Origin: Myxococcales bacterium
Lineage (GTDB): Bacteria; Myxococcota; Myxococcia; Myxococcales; Myxococcaceae
NCBI GenBank assembly: GCA_003153055.1
Contig: PMBV01000280.1
Span: 1,011 to 31,775, forward strand
DNA length: 30,765 nt
Direction of reading: 5' to 3'
Shown here: positions 14,649 through 21,481 of the stretch, piece after piece
Layout: each line of letters starts with the position of its first letter
How positions within the stretch are numbered: position 1 is the first letter of the stretch
Translations under genes and position numbers: made by a program
Notes under the pieces: model-generated
Seen by the model: only the letters and a program-made list of their open reading frames with translations
What the model was told of the DNA's origin: nothing
The model's database searches: none

Positions 14649-14811
14649 CGAGACCTCCCCCCGAAGGAACAGACGCAAGACAGCACGAGCCGCGAATCGC
14701 ATGGTACGCATAGGACGCGCGCGGTTGGAATAGCCCCTCTCGGTTTGGGTGGGCTTCGAGCCTCTTGTGCGAGGCCCCGATTCTCTGACATTGCGGGTTG
14801 AGGAGGCGCCC
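14649..14811. promoter_or_regulatory. Divergent promoter region of the injection-system operon
   Basis: These 163 bases separate two outward-facing genes and must hold the start signals of the minus-strand train and of the plus-strand gene at 14812. I cannot name convincing -35/-10 boxes. A 5-bp inverted repeat, GCCTC at 14760-14764 and GAGGC at 14771-14775, could be an operator. The strong ribosome sites are at the two ends: GGGGGGAGGT on the minus strand and AGGAGG at 14801-14806 on the plus strand. Confidence 0.45.
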
Positions 14812-15276
14812 GTGGCCCATATCGTCGATTTCGTCAACGTCTCGACCACCGGTCTGGAGTCGTCGCCGGTGGCCGCCGCCCTTGCCGGGCTACGCGCCAA
14901 CGAGGCTCGCTACTTCAAGAACAAGTACGGCCACGTCTTCACCGTGGATCCGGCCAGCAAGGCGAAGGACGCCATCGCGTGGGTGCGCCGCATCCTCGAG
15001 GAGGATCGCCAGCTCGTCATCGAATCGCTCCCGCTCGAGGCCACGGCCTTCGAGGTCGAGAAGATCCGGTTCGCCTACGTGTTCTACGAGAGCGGTCTCT
15101 CGATCAACGTCCTGTACTCCGTCGATCAACCGAAAAAGCGGGCCGTCGGCTTCAAGCTCTCCCAGGGCATGGCCGTCCCCGCCGAGCTCGCCTCGCGCTT
15201 CAAGTTCGCGACCCAGAAGTCCAAGCTGGCGGGCAGCATTCGCGGCTCGTTCTTCGTCATCAAGGGCGAGTACTGA
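14812..15276 (+). CDS. Conserved-looking small cytoplasmic protein of unknown function
   Basis: A 154-residue soluble protein without signal peptide or membrane segment. Sequence features: an N-terminal strand AHIVDFVNV, a Lys/Arg-rich middle (RYFKNKYGHVFTVDP), an acidic helix (DAIAWVRRILEEDR), a beta-rich stretch with several aromatics (IRFAYVFYESGLSINVLYSV), and a basic C-terminal part (KRAVGFKLSQG, SRFKFATQKSKLAG, FFVIKGEY). The start is the GTG at 14812, preceded by a perfect AGGAGG five bases upstream; an ATG at 14749 in the same frame lacks this. It is divergent from the injection-system train and converges on the beta-helix gene with only 11 bases between stops. I do not recognise the family; the basic beta-rich character would suit a nucleic-acid or partner-binding protein, but this is a guess. 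Confidence 0.75.
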   Translation: MAHIVDFVNVSTTGLESSPVAAALAGLRANEARYFKNKYGHVFTVDPASKAKDAIAWVRRILEEDRQLVIESLPLEATAFEVEKIRFAYVFYESGLSINVLYSVDQPKKRAVGFKLSQGMAVPAELASRFKFATQKSKLAGSIRGSFFVIKGEY

Positions 15277-15287
15277 GCTCCCTCCCT

Positions 15288-17420
15288 TCAGGGGGACGTC
15301 TTCAGATCGGCATAGCCTGACTCGAGACCCGCGGCGCTGGCGACGGCTTGGGCCTCTGCGGGGAGCGTCGCTCCGCTGATGCTGACGTTGCCGGAGACGA
15401 CGTTGGCGGGACCTCCGAGGCCGGGGTTCGGGTTGCTCGTGCTCAGCCAGTTGTTCGTGAAGGTGAGGTGGCCCGTGTTGTTCGAGGCGTTCGCGTTCGC
15501 CGTCACGTAGCAACAGAAAGACGCGAAGATGTTCTTGGTAATGGTGAGGTAGGCCGAGCCCTCGTCTTCGTACTCGCCCCAGATGACTCCGTGGAGCCCC
15601 GAGCCGGCGCCGTTGCAGTAGTTCTCGGTGACGACCGTCCCGGGGTTCGCGGAGAGGTTGTAGTGGCAGCCCCCGTCGTTCATCTCGAGCATCGCGTGGT
15701 GCACCAGGTTGGCTTTGACGGTGTTGTTCTTGGCGGTCGTCGGCGTGGTGTAACGCGGCTGGTATTTGTAGAGATTGCCCAGCGGTCGCGCAGCGTAGTC
15801 GCCGTTCCCTCCTGCGTCGTTGGTGCCCCAGCCGTACCCGCTGTTGATCCCCGAGTACGGGAGATTGAAGAGCTCGTTGTGAGACACGACGACGCTCTCG
15901 GTGTAGGTGAACATCACGGCAGCGAAGTCTCGGTAGTCGATCGCGATGTCATGAATGAGGTTGTTGTCGATGGTCATGTTTTGATTGACCATTTTCGCGT
16001 CGCTCGGGTGATGGGCGTTTGCCTGAATTCCTCCGATCACGATGGCCCCGCCGGCGATCTGGGCAAACACGCAGCCGGTGACATGGATGCCGTCGGCGCC
16101 CAGCCCCACCTTCGATGAATGGGCGTTGTCGTCATTGCCGATGCCGAGGCCTACCTGCCCGAGCGCGACGAAGCGATCACGAAGGAAGGAGATGTTCTTC
16201 GCTGCGGAGACTTGCACCGCCGCGGGCATCTGGTGCCAGGCCGGCCGGGTGGCTTCGAACTCCGGGTACATCGAGCGTGGGCCCACGATGAAGGCGCCGG
16301 TCTGTTGATTGGCGTATCCGTCAGATGAGCTGGGTCCCAGCCAGCTCGTGTGCGAGAGGGTCAGGCCGCGAAAGGTCAAGTCGTGTGCAGGCTTGTCGTA
16401 GGTGCCTCCGATCAAGAGGAGGGCCTCGAGGCGGGGGATCTCGACGTCGGCCTTGGTCATGTCTTCGTTGTCCAGAGGCTTGTAGTAGAGTGTCTCGGTT
16501 GTCGTGTCTTGATACCACTCCCCGGGCTCATCGAGCAGCTCATAGGCGTTCTCGACGTAGCCCAGGCGAAACTGGTCCATCATGGTGTCGTAGCCCCAGG
16601 TGTTCTGTTCCCAGGCGGGCTGCGCCATGGTCACGGTGCCGTTGTCGATGGCCTTGATCGGCGAGGAGCGGTCGGTGAACGAGCCGATGGCGTGAACGTC
16701 GGCGCGCTCCGGGTGCGCGAGGCCATTGAGGAAGCTCAGGCCGGCGCTGGAGAACGTGAATCCGTCGCGGGTGATGGTCATGTCTGAGCGGCGGAGCTCC
16801 CGGCGCGCCCGCGTAGCCAGCCTTCCGTTGACGTAGAGTTGCCGGGTGGCGAAGGCTCCCGAGGCCGATGCTTTCCAGATGCCCTTGGCGGCGTCGCTGA
16901 GGGTCCAGCCGGTGACCGGTCGAGCACCTGAGATCACCGGGTGAGCGCCGGGCGCGGCCTGCCAGGTGATGGCGTGGCCGTTGGCGCCCGAGTCGTCGGC
17001 GCCGAAGACGAGCGGAGCGTCCAGCCGGTAGATGCCGTCCGCCAGCTCGACGGTGAGGTCGCCCTGCGAGGATGTGACGGCGGAGCGGAGAGCGGCTCTT
17101 GCCTGGGTGAGAGAGCAGGGGGTTTGGCTCGAGCAGTCGCTCCCCGTTCCACTCGGAGAGACGAAGAACCCCAGGCGTGCGGTATCGCCTCCGCCTCCGC
17201 CCGTGGCCGGAGCTCCGCCGCCACCCCCTGCGCTCCCTTCGCTGCCACCCCCTTGGGAGCCGCCTCCGCCGACCGCGCCGCCTGCGCCGCCCCCGCCGGA
17301 AGCGGAGGGAGCCCCGCCGCCCACGCTTGGATCCCCAGCAATGCGCCCGGCAATGCCGTTGCCGCACGCAGCCCCGACTATCGCCGCGGCCAATACGACT
17401 CCTGCGATTCGTTGGGGCAT
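15288..17420 (-). CDS. Lipoprotein with GH141-like right-handed parallel beta-helix (possible glycosidase)
   Basis: A 710-residue protein. A signal peptide ends in a lipobox-like GAAC (Cys19), followed by a Gly/Ser/Ala-rich spacer (about 20-80). The catalytic-like part starts at about residue 85 with FFVSPSGTGSD and LTQARAALRSA, then DLTVELADGIYRLDAPLVFG, PVISGARPVTGW, and RQLYVNGRLATRAR, a set typical of GH141-type beta-helix proteins. Several helix rungs with Asn-rich turns follow (MTIDNNLIHDIAIDYRDFAAV, VVSHNELFNLPYSGIN, NNTVKANLVHHAMLEMNDGG). Characterised GH141 members include an alpha-L-fucosidase acting on rhamnogalacturonan II and xylanase-type enzymes, so a glycosidase is likely but the substrate is not settled. 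The ATG at 17420 has AAGGAAG close upstream. It probably sits on the outer membrane. Confidence 0.82.
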   Translation of the reverse strand: MPQRIAGVVLAAAIVGAACGNGIAGRIAGDPSVGGGAPSASGGGGAGGAVGGGGSQGGGSEGSAGGGGGAPATGGGGGDTARLGFFVSPSGTGSDCSSQTPCSLTQARAALRSAVTSSQGDLTVELADGIYRLDAPLVFGADDSGANGHAITWQAAPGAHPVISGARPVTGWTLSDAAKGIWKASASGAFATRQLYVNGRLATRARRELRRSDMTITRDGFTFSSAGLSFLNGLAHPERADVHAIGSFTDRSSPIKAIDNGTVTMAQPAWEQNTWGYDTMMDQFRLGYVENAYELLDEPGEWYQDTTTETLYYKPLDNEDMTKADVEIPRLEALLLIGGTYDKPAHDLTFRGLTLSHTSWLGPSSSDGYANQQTGAFIVGPRSMYPEFEATRPAWHQMPAAVQVSAAKNISFLRDRFVALGQVGLGIGNDDNAHSSKVGLGADGIHVTGCVFAQIAGGAIVIGGIQANAHHPSDAKMVNQNMTIDNNLIHDIAIDYRDFAAVMFTYTESVVVSHNELFNLPYSGINSGYGWGTNDAGGNGDYAARPLGNLYKYQPRYTTPTTAKNNTVKANLVHHAMLEMNDGGCHYNLSANPGTVVTENYCNGAGSGLHGVIWGEYEDEGSAYLTITKNIFASFCCYVTANANASNNTGHLTFTNNWLSTSNPNPGLGGPANVVSGNVSISGATLPAEAQAVASAAGLESGYADLKTSP

Positions 17421-17546
17421 GGCTTCCTTCGGCCTGGGGCTGAGCAGTCCTCCAGCACTTGGAGTACCACCGGAGAAGAAGCGGGTCAGGCGGCGGGGCT
17501 CGCAGACCGATCGGTCAGTCCGTGCGATGGCGAGGGTATGAGAACG

Positions 17547-17897
17547 CTACCCCATGAGCGTGAGGCCCGCCCATCCATCAAGAAGGAGCAGGATGCCGGG
17601 TAGAACAGCCAGGGTCCGTTTGCGCTGGACGAGGGCCAAGACCGTGTCGAAGACCTGAAGCACTCCGTCGCCCAGGAGCGCCCACGCCAACGCTTCTCGC
17701 CGCCCCGTGAGCCACATCGCCAGCATCGCGACGCCGAGGAGGATGGTGCGGCTACCGGTCATCAACACCAGCGCTCGTTCCGATTCCGTGGCGTCCGCGC
17801 GCCGCACCTTCTGGAGGAGCCAGGGAACGGTGAGAACGGTCAACATGAACCCGCGGAGAACTGCGAAGCCCAGAGCGATGCGGGCCAAGACGGACAT
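17547..17897 (-). CDS. Small four-helix membrane protein, DUF4267-like
   Basis: A 116-residue integral membrane protein with about four hydrophobic segments (roughly 5-27, 43-64, 67-88 and 95-114). The segment ALVLMTGSRTILLGVAMLAMWLTGRREALAWALLGDGVLQVFD follows the pattern of DUF4267 proteins (R-x-x-x-LG in the second helix, then a short basic loop, A-W-x-L-L, then D); this is judged by eye. The ATG at 17897 is preceded by GAGGGAG. It stands alone between the cysteine-rich lipoprotein gene and the beta-helix gene on the same strand, 124 bases from the first and 126 from the second. The function of the family is not known to me, and no link to the neighbours is visible. Confidence 0.7.
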   Translation of the reverse strand: MSVLARIALGFAVLRGFMLTVLTVPWLLQKVRRADATESERALVLMTGSRTILLGVAMLAMWLTGRREALAWALLGDGVLQVFDTVLALVQRKRTLAVLPGILLLLDGWAGLTLMG

Positions 17898-17949
17898 GGG
17901 ACTCCCTCGTGCCGGAGACCCTGGTTGCTTACCTCAAATGCGTTTCCGA

Positions 17950-17971
17950 GAAGGGACGGTCTTCGTCCTTC
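17950..17971 (-). terminator. Hairpin downstream of the cysteine-rich lipoprotein gene
   Basis: GAAGGGACG (17950-17958) and CGTCCTTC (17964-17971) pair over eight base pairs with one bulged G around a GTCTT loop. It lies about 50 bases past the stop of the minus-strand gene ending at 18022 and before the next gene. It is not followed by a T-run in that direction, so it could be a weak or Rho-assisted terminator, or chance. Confidence 0.3.
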
Positions 17972-18021
17972 GTTGCACCCGATCCGCGGTCGCGGCGTGG
18001 CGCGATCGTCGCACTCTCGGG

Positions 18022-19038
18022 TCAGAACGGGTTCGTGCAGATGTCGCCTGATGGGGCGTCGCACGTGCCGTCCGTGCACGAGAGGGAGGCGCATTGCTCT
18101 GGAGTCGTGCAGTTCCCGCCACTCGCGATCAAGGCCTTGCAGACGGGGGTTGCTGGCGTGGTCGTGTCGTCGCAGTAGCCGATGAGGCAATTGATCTCGG
18201 TTGTGCAGGCGCTCCCAACCGCGGGGTCAGAGACGCACTTCTTCGTAGACGCGTCGCAGTGGTAGCCGCTGCCGCACACCGTCGAGTCGTCCGTCTGCCT
18301 CGGCGGAGCGCAGGCGCCACCCTCGCCGACGAGGGCCTGGCAGGTCGCCGTGTCGGTTGCGCAGACGAAGCCCAAGGCGCAGTTGTCGGAGCCGTGGGGG
18401 TTGCAGGTGGCTCCCGCTGCGAGCGGGGCCTTGCAGGTGCCGGTGCCAGTGCTGGTGGTGACCTCGAGGTCGCACCAGAGGCCGGCCTGGCACGGGCACG
18501 CTCCACCTGCCGCGGACCGCGCCTTGCAGACGTCCCCGAAGCAGTCCAGCCCCGGCCCGCACGGAGCGTCATCACCGCAGGACGCGTCGACGGTGCCGAA
18601 GGGCTTGCACGTGCCTGGGCAGGTCGCGGTCGCCTCCGTGGTGCAGAAGCCGGCCTGGCAGTCGGCGCTGGAATAGCACGTGCCGTTGGCGGCGACCTTG
18701 CCGGTCAGCATCGCGGTGCAGTCGGCGGGAGCCGCGGCCGGGCCGTAGATGAAATCGCACGACAGGCCACGGGTGGCGACGTCGCAGGCCGCGCCTTTCG
18801 TGGCGTCGTAGCTGATCAGCCCCTTGTCGATTTCCTTCTGTGTCGTGGCGCAGGTGCTCGCTCCGTTCACCCACTGCGCAGAGATCGGGTTGGCGTGGAA
18901 ACAGCTCGAATAGAGGGCGACGGTTCTTGCCTCGAGCGCGGCGCAGGCAGCCAGGTAGCTGAGGCTCCCGCTGTCTCCGTTGCTCTTGCCGCACGCGGCG
19001 AGCGCGAGAATGGTCGCGACGATGAATCGTTTCCTCAT
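18022..19038 (-). CDS. Cysteine-rich (Dickkopf-like) lipoprotein
   Basis: A 338-residue lipoprotein. The signal peptide ends in a perfect lipobox, LAAC (Cys16), followed by GKSNGDSG. An N-terminal helical region with a few cysteines (about 25-110: AACAALEARTVALYSSC, TCATTQKEIDKG) is followed by many short modules with spacing such as C-x(4,5)-C-x(2)-G-x-C and C-x(3)-G-x-x-C (examples: NGTCYSSADCQAGFC, GSACTTEINCLIGYC, GGNCTTPEQCASLSC). This is the Dickkopf N-terminal-like pattern frequent in predicted surface lipoproteins of Myxococcota. The start is the ATG at 19038 with GGAG seven bases before it; the frame upstream is not convincing coding sequence. It resembles in style the Cys-rich half of the injection-system membrane protein at 1859-2914. 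Function unknown. Confidence 0.85.
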   Translation of the reverse strand: MRKRFIVATILALAACGKSNGDSGSLSYLAACAALEARTVALYSSCFHANPISAQWVNGASTCATTQKEIDKGLISYDATKGAACDVATRGLSCDFIYGPAAAPADCTAMLTGKVAANGTCYSSADCQAGFCTTEATATCPGTCKPFGTVDASCGDDAPCGPGLDCFGDVCKARSAAGGACPCQAGLWCDLEVTTSTGTGTCKAPLAAGATCNPHGSDNCALGFVCATDTATCQALVGEGGACAPPRQTDDSTVCGSGYHCDASTKKCVSDPAVGSACTTEINCLIGYCDDTTTPATPVCKALIASGGNCTTPEQCASLSCTDGTCDAPSGDICTNPF

Positions 19039-19256
19039 TGCAATTCTCCAAACCCCACTGAGCCGTGCGTCAGAGAAGCGGCGCGCCATTCTGGCCCCGA
19101 GCAGCAGGGACTCCCACCTCGACAGTAGGGAGGGGTCGCGGCGGCCCACCGGGTCAACGGGAGTTCGGCCGAGGTGCAGCGGGGAGCCCCGCGTTGCGCA
19201 TGACCCGGATCCGCCGCGGCGGCTCTCGTATTCGGGGAGGAGTCCGAGGAGAGCCG

Positions 19257-19310
19257 ATGAGCGACAGGGGTGACTGGTGCCGGGGCCACCGTTCTGGGGC
19301 ACGTCCATGA
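19257..19310 (+). CDS. Possible 17-residue leader ORF coupled to the fucosidase gene
   Basis: An ATG at 19257 is preceded at five bases by a strong GAGGAG (19246-19251). It opens a 17-codon frame (MSDRGDWCRGHRSGARP) whose TGA stop at 19308-19310 overlaps the ATG of the fucosidase gene at 19307 as ATGA. The fucosidase start itself has no good ribosome site. This fits translational coupling, but expression of the peptide is unproven and the arrangement could be chance. Confidence 0.35.
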   Translation: MSDRGDWCRGHRSGARP

Positions 19311-21202
19311 GAATGAGCTCGCTCGGAGGTCTGCGCGTCTGTCTCGCCTGCGCCGTGCTGCTCGCGTGGGCGCCGGTCGCCTCGGCGCAAGCGCAGACGT
19401 ACGCGGCAACTTGGGAGTCCGTCGACGCGCACACGGGAGCGCCCGCGTGGTTCCAAGACGCCAAGTTGGGCGTTTACTACCACTGGGGCGCGTTCTCCGT
19501 CCCTGCGTACTACACCGAGTGGTACCCAAGCTCGATGTATGACAAGGACAACATCCGCAACACCGGAGTCTATTCGCACCACATGCAGCTGTATGGCGAT
19601 CCGTACGGAGATTGGCCGTACGAGAACTTCATCATCGGTGCGAATGACAAGAATGGAAACTTCACGGTGTTCGCTCCCAAGCTCGTCGCGAACGGCGGCA
19701 AGTGGGACCCCGACGCCTGGGCGACGATCATCGCCAACTCGGGCGCGCGGTTCGCCGGCCCTGTGGCGGAGCACCACGACGGGTTCTCCATGTGGGACAG
19801 CAAGGTCAATCCGTGGAACTCGGTGGCCTACGGACCCAAGCTGAACCTGGGCGCCCTGCACGCGGCCGCCATCCGCAAGAAGGGCCTCAAGCTCGTCATG
19901 TCAGAGCACACGGTGTACAGCTTCACCGGTTATTGGACCGATTGGGGGAGCGCGCCCCCTCACTCCGACCCCACATTGCAGCAGCTCTACGGGCAGCTCC
20001 CGAAAGACCAGGAGGTGACCATCTGGCTGGCCAAGCTGAATGAGGTCGTCGACGAGTTCTTGCCGGACGTCCTCTATCAGGACAACGGTCTCACGGCGAT
20101 CGACCAGTCCAAGCTTCTCGAGTTCCTCTCGCACTACTACAACGCGGCTGCCGCGAAGGGCGTCGAGGTGGTTGTTCTGGGTAAGGACGGCCTCGTGGAT
20201 GCCTCGGGTTCCCACCCGGGTCAGGTCTACGATTACGAGCGTGGCGGCCCGCGTGACGTCACGGCCCCGTACTGGATAACAGACGACTCCCTCAGTTCGC
20301 AGACCTGGGGCTACGTGACCGGCATGTCTCTGTATGATTCCACCCAGCTCATCGACTCGTTCGTCGATCACGTCAGCAAGGGCGGGAACCTGCTCCTCAA
20401 CATCATGCCGATGGCAGACGGGACGATTCCTCAGGGGCAGCAGGATCTCCTCAGTGAGTACGGGAAGTTTCTGCATCAGAACGGCGAGGCCATCTACAAG
20501 ACCCGAGCGTGGAGCAAGTGCTGCGAGGGCCCTACCTCGATGGGCGGCGGCTTCACGACCTACCTGCCGACGTTGACGCCGTCCGATGTCCGGTACACTC
20601 GATCGCAGGACGGCGATGCGCTGTATGCCTTGCTCGGGGGCTGGCCCAACGGCACGGCGACCTTGACGACGCCCACGACGAGTGCGTTTCCGGTGGGAAG
20701 TGGGAAGGTGTTCCTCTTTCCGTCACTGGGCGGCACCGCGGTGGCCTTGACGTTCACGCAAGACGGCTCGGGCTTGCACGTCACGTTGCCCAGCTCAGCG
20801 CCCTACGAGTCGCCCCTCTACGCAATCAAAATCACCAAGAGTGGCGCGCCGCCGATGACCGTCACGCCATGGCCACCCGACACGGGCAAAGGCGAAGCCG
20901 CCGACGCGGGCGCACCCGACGCGGGCGCACCCGACGGTGGCAGCACGCGACCAGACGCAGGCGGGGGCGGAGGACGAGACGGGGGCGGCTCGGCGCCGGA
21001 CGCAGGGTCATTGCGCGATGCGGGAAGCCCGCGCGACGCCGGGTCCAGCGATGGGGGGCACTCCGGCGCGGCCGACGAGGCAGTCGTCGGGGCGTGCGGC
21101 TGCGGCCACATTGGGGGCGGCGTTGAAGACAACCGAATTGCGTTTTTGATAGTGACGCTCGGGGTGATCATGCTTTGGCGCCGCCAGCGTTCGCACGGAT
21201 AG
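19307..21202 (+). CDS. Secreted GH29-type alpha-L-fucosidase with MYXO-CTERM-like surface anchor
   Basis: A 631-residue protein from the ATG at 19307; this start gives a proper signal peptide (MRMSSLGGLRVCLACAVLLA, cleaved near ASAQA) and overlaps a possible leader ORF. The GH29 barrel covers about residues 30-400: PAWFQDAKLGVYYHWGAFSVPAY, WYPSSMY, then AEHHDGFSMWDS (a hallmark of the family), and VLYQDNG, whose Asp259 lies where the catalytic nucleophile is expected. GGNLLLNIMPMADG is another family mark near the end of the barrel. A beta-sandwich follows (about 405-520), then an Ala/Asp/Gly/Pro spacer with two exact 15-base repeats, and finally a CGCG motif, a hydrophobic helix (IAFLIVTLGVIMLW) and RRQR, as in MYXO-CTERM signals. 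It should release alpha-L-fucose from glycans at the cell surface; exact linkage is not known. Confidence 0.92.
   Translation: MRMSSLGGLRVCLACAVLLAWAPVASAQAQTYAATWESVDAHTGAPAWFQDAKLGVYYHWGAFSVPAYYTEWYPSSMYDKDNIRNTGVYSHHMQLYGDPYGDWPYENFIIGANDKNGNFTVFAPKLVANGGKWDPDAWATIIANSGARFAGPVAEHHDGFSMWDSKVNPWNSVAYGPKLNLGALHAAAIRKKGLKLVMSEHTVYSFTGYWTDWGSAPPHSDPTLQQLYGQLPKDQEVTIWLAKLNEVVDEFLPDVLYQDNGLTAIDQSKLLEFLSHYYNAAAAKGVEVVVLGKDGLVDASGSHPGQVYDYERGGPRDVTAPYWITDDSLSSQTWGYVTGMSLYDSTQLIDSFVDHVSKGGNLLLNIMPMADGTIPQGQQDLLSEYGKFLHQNGEAIYKTRAWSKCCEGPTSMGGGFTTYLPTLTPSDVRYTRSQDGDALYALLGGWPNGTATLTTPTTSAFPVGSGKVFLFPSLGGTAVALTFTQDGSGLHVTLPSSAPYESPLYAIKITKSGAPPMTVTPWPPDTGKGEAADAGAPDAGAPDGGSTRPDAGGGGGRDGGGSAPDAGSLRDAGSPRDAGSSDGGHSGAADEAVVGACGCGHIGGGVEDNRIAFLIVTLGVIMLWRRQRSHG
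20903..20932 (+). repeat. Tandem 15-base repeat in the fucosidase linker
   Basis: Two exact copies of GACGCGGGCGCACCC (20903-20917 and 20918-20932), encoding Asp-Ala-Gly-Ala-Pro twice, are followed by a degenerate third unit. They sit in the spacer between the enzyme and the C-terminal sorting signal. Such repeats can change linker length by slippage. Confidence 0.8.
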
Positions 21203-21481
21203 TCGCGCGGGGATGGGAGATGCTCGGCGCCGCGTGAAGTGCCGGTAACGCCGCGAGCGCCAGCGCGCCCACCCTTCGGTGCGCCGCATCGCCGGGGCCC
21301 GCGGTGCCTCGGAAGTTGACAGGTGGAGAAGCACTCGGCTTGGGGCTCAAGACCCAGCGGGCTCACGCGCAAGGTCCTCAGAACACCAGGCTCGCCAAGG
21401 CTGGCGCAGGGCTTGCTGGTAGGGGCACGAACGAAAGGAGAGCGCAATGACGGAGTGACGGCTGGCAGCCTTACCAGAGGC
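21203..21481. other. Intergenic region between convergent genes
   Basis: These 279 bases lie between the end of the fucosidase gene and the end of the giant haemagglutinin-like gene on the other strand. I see no convincing gene, RNA, or strong hairpin with a T-run here; both messages must end in it or nearby, perhaps by Rho-dependent termination. Confidence 0.5.

Noticed and set aside
15277..15295. Possible bidirectional terminator between the convergent stops (CTCCC / GGGGG with a TTCA loop)
   Set aside because: The stem is only five pairs including a G-T pair, and no T-run follows on either strand.
19039..19464. Upstream extension of the cysteine-rich lipoprotein gene to 19464
   Set aside because: It would overlap the start of the divergent fucosidase gene and bury a perfect lipoprotein signal; the ATG at 19038 has a good ribosome site.
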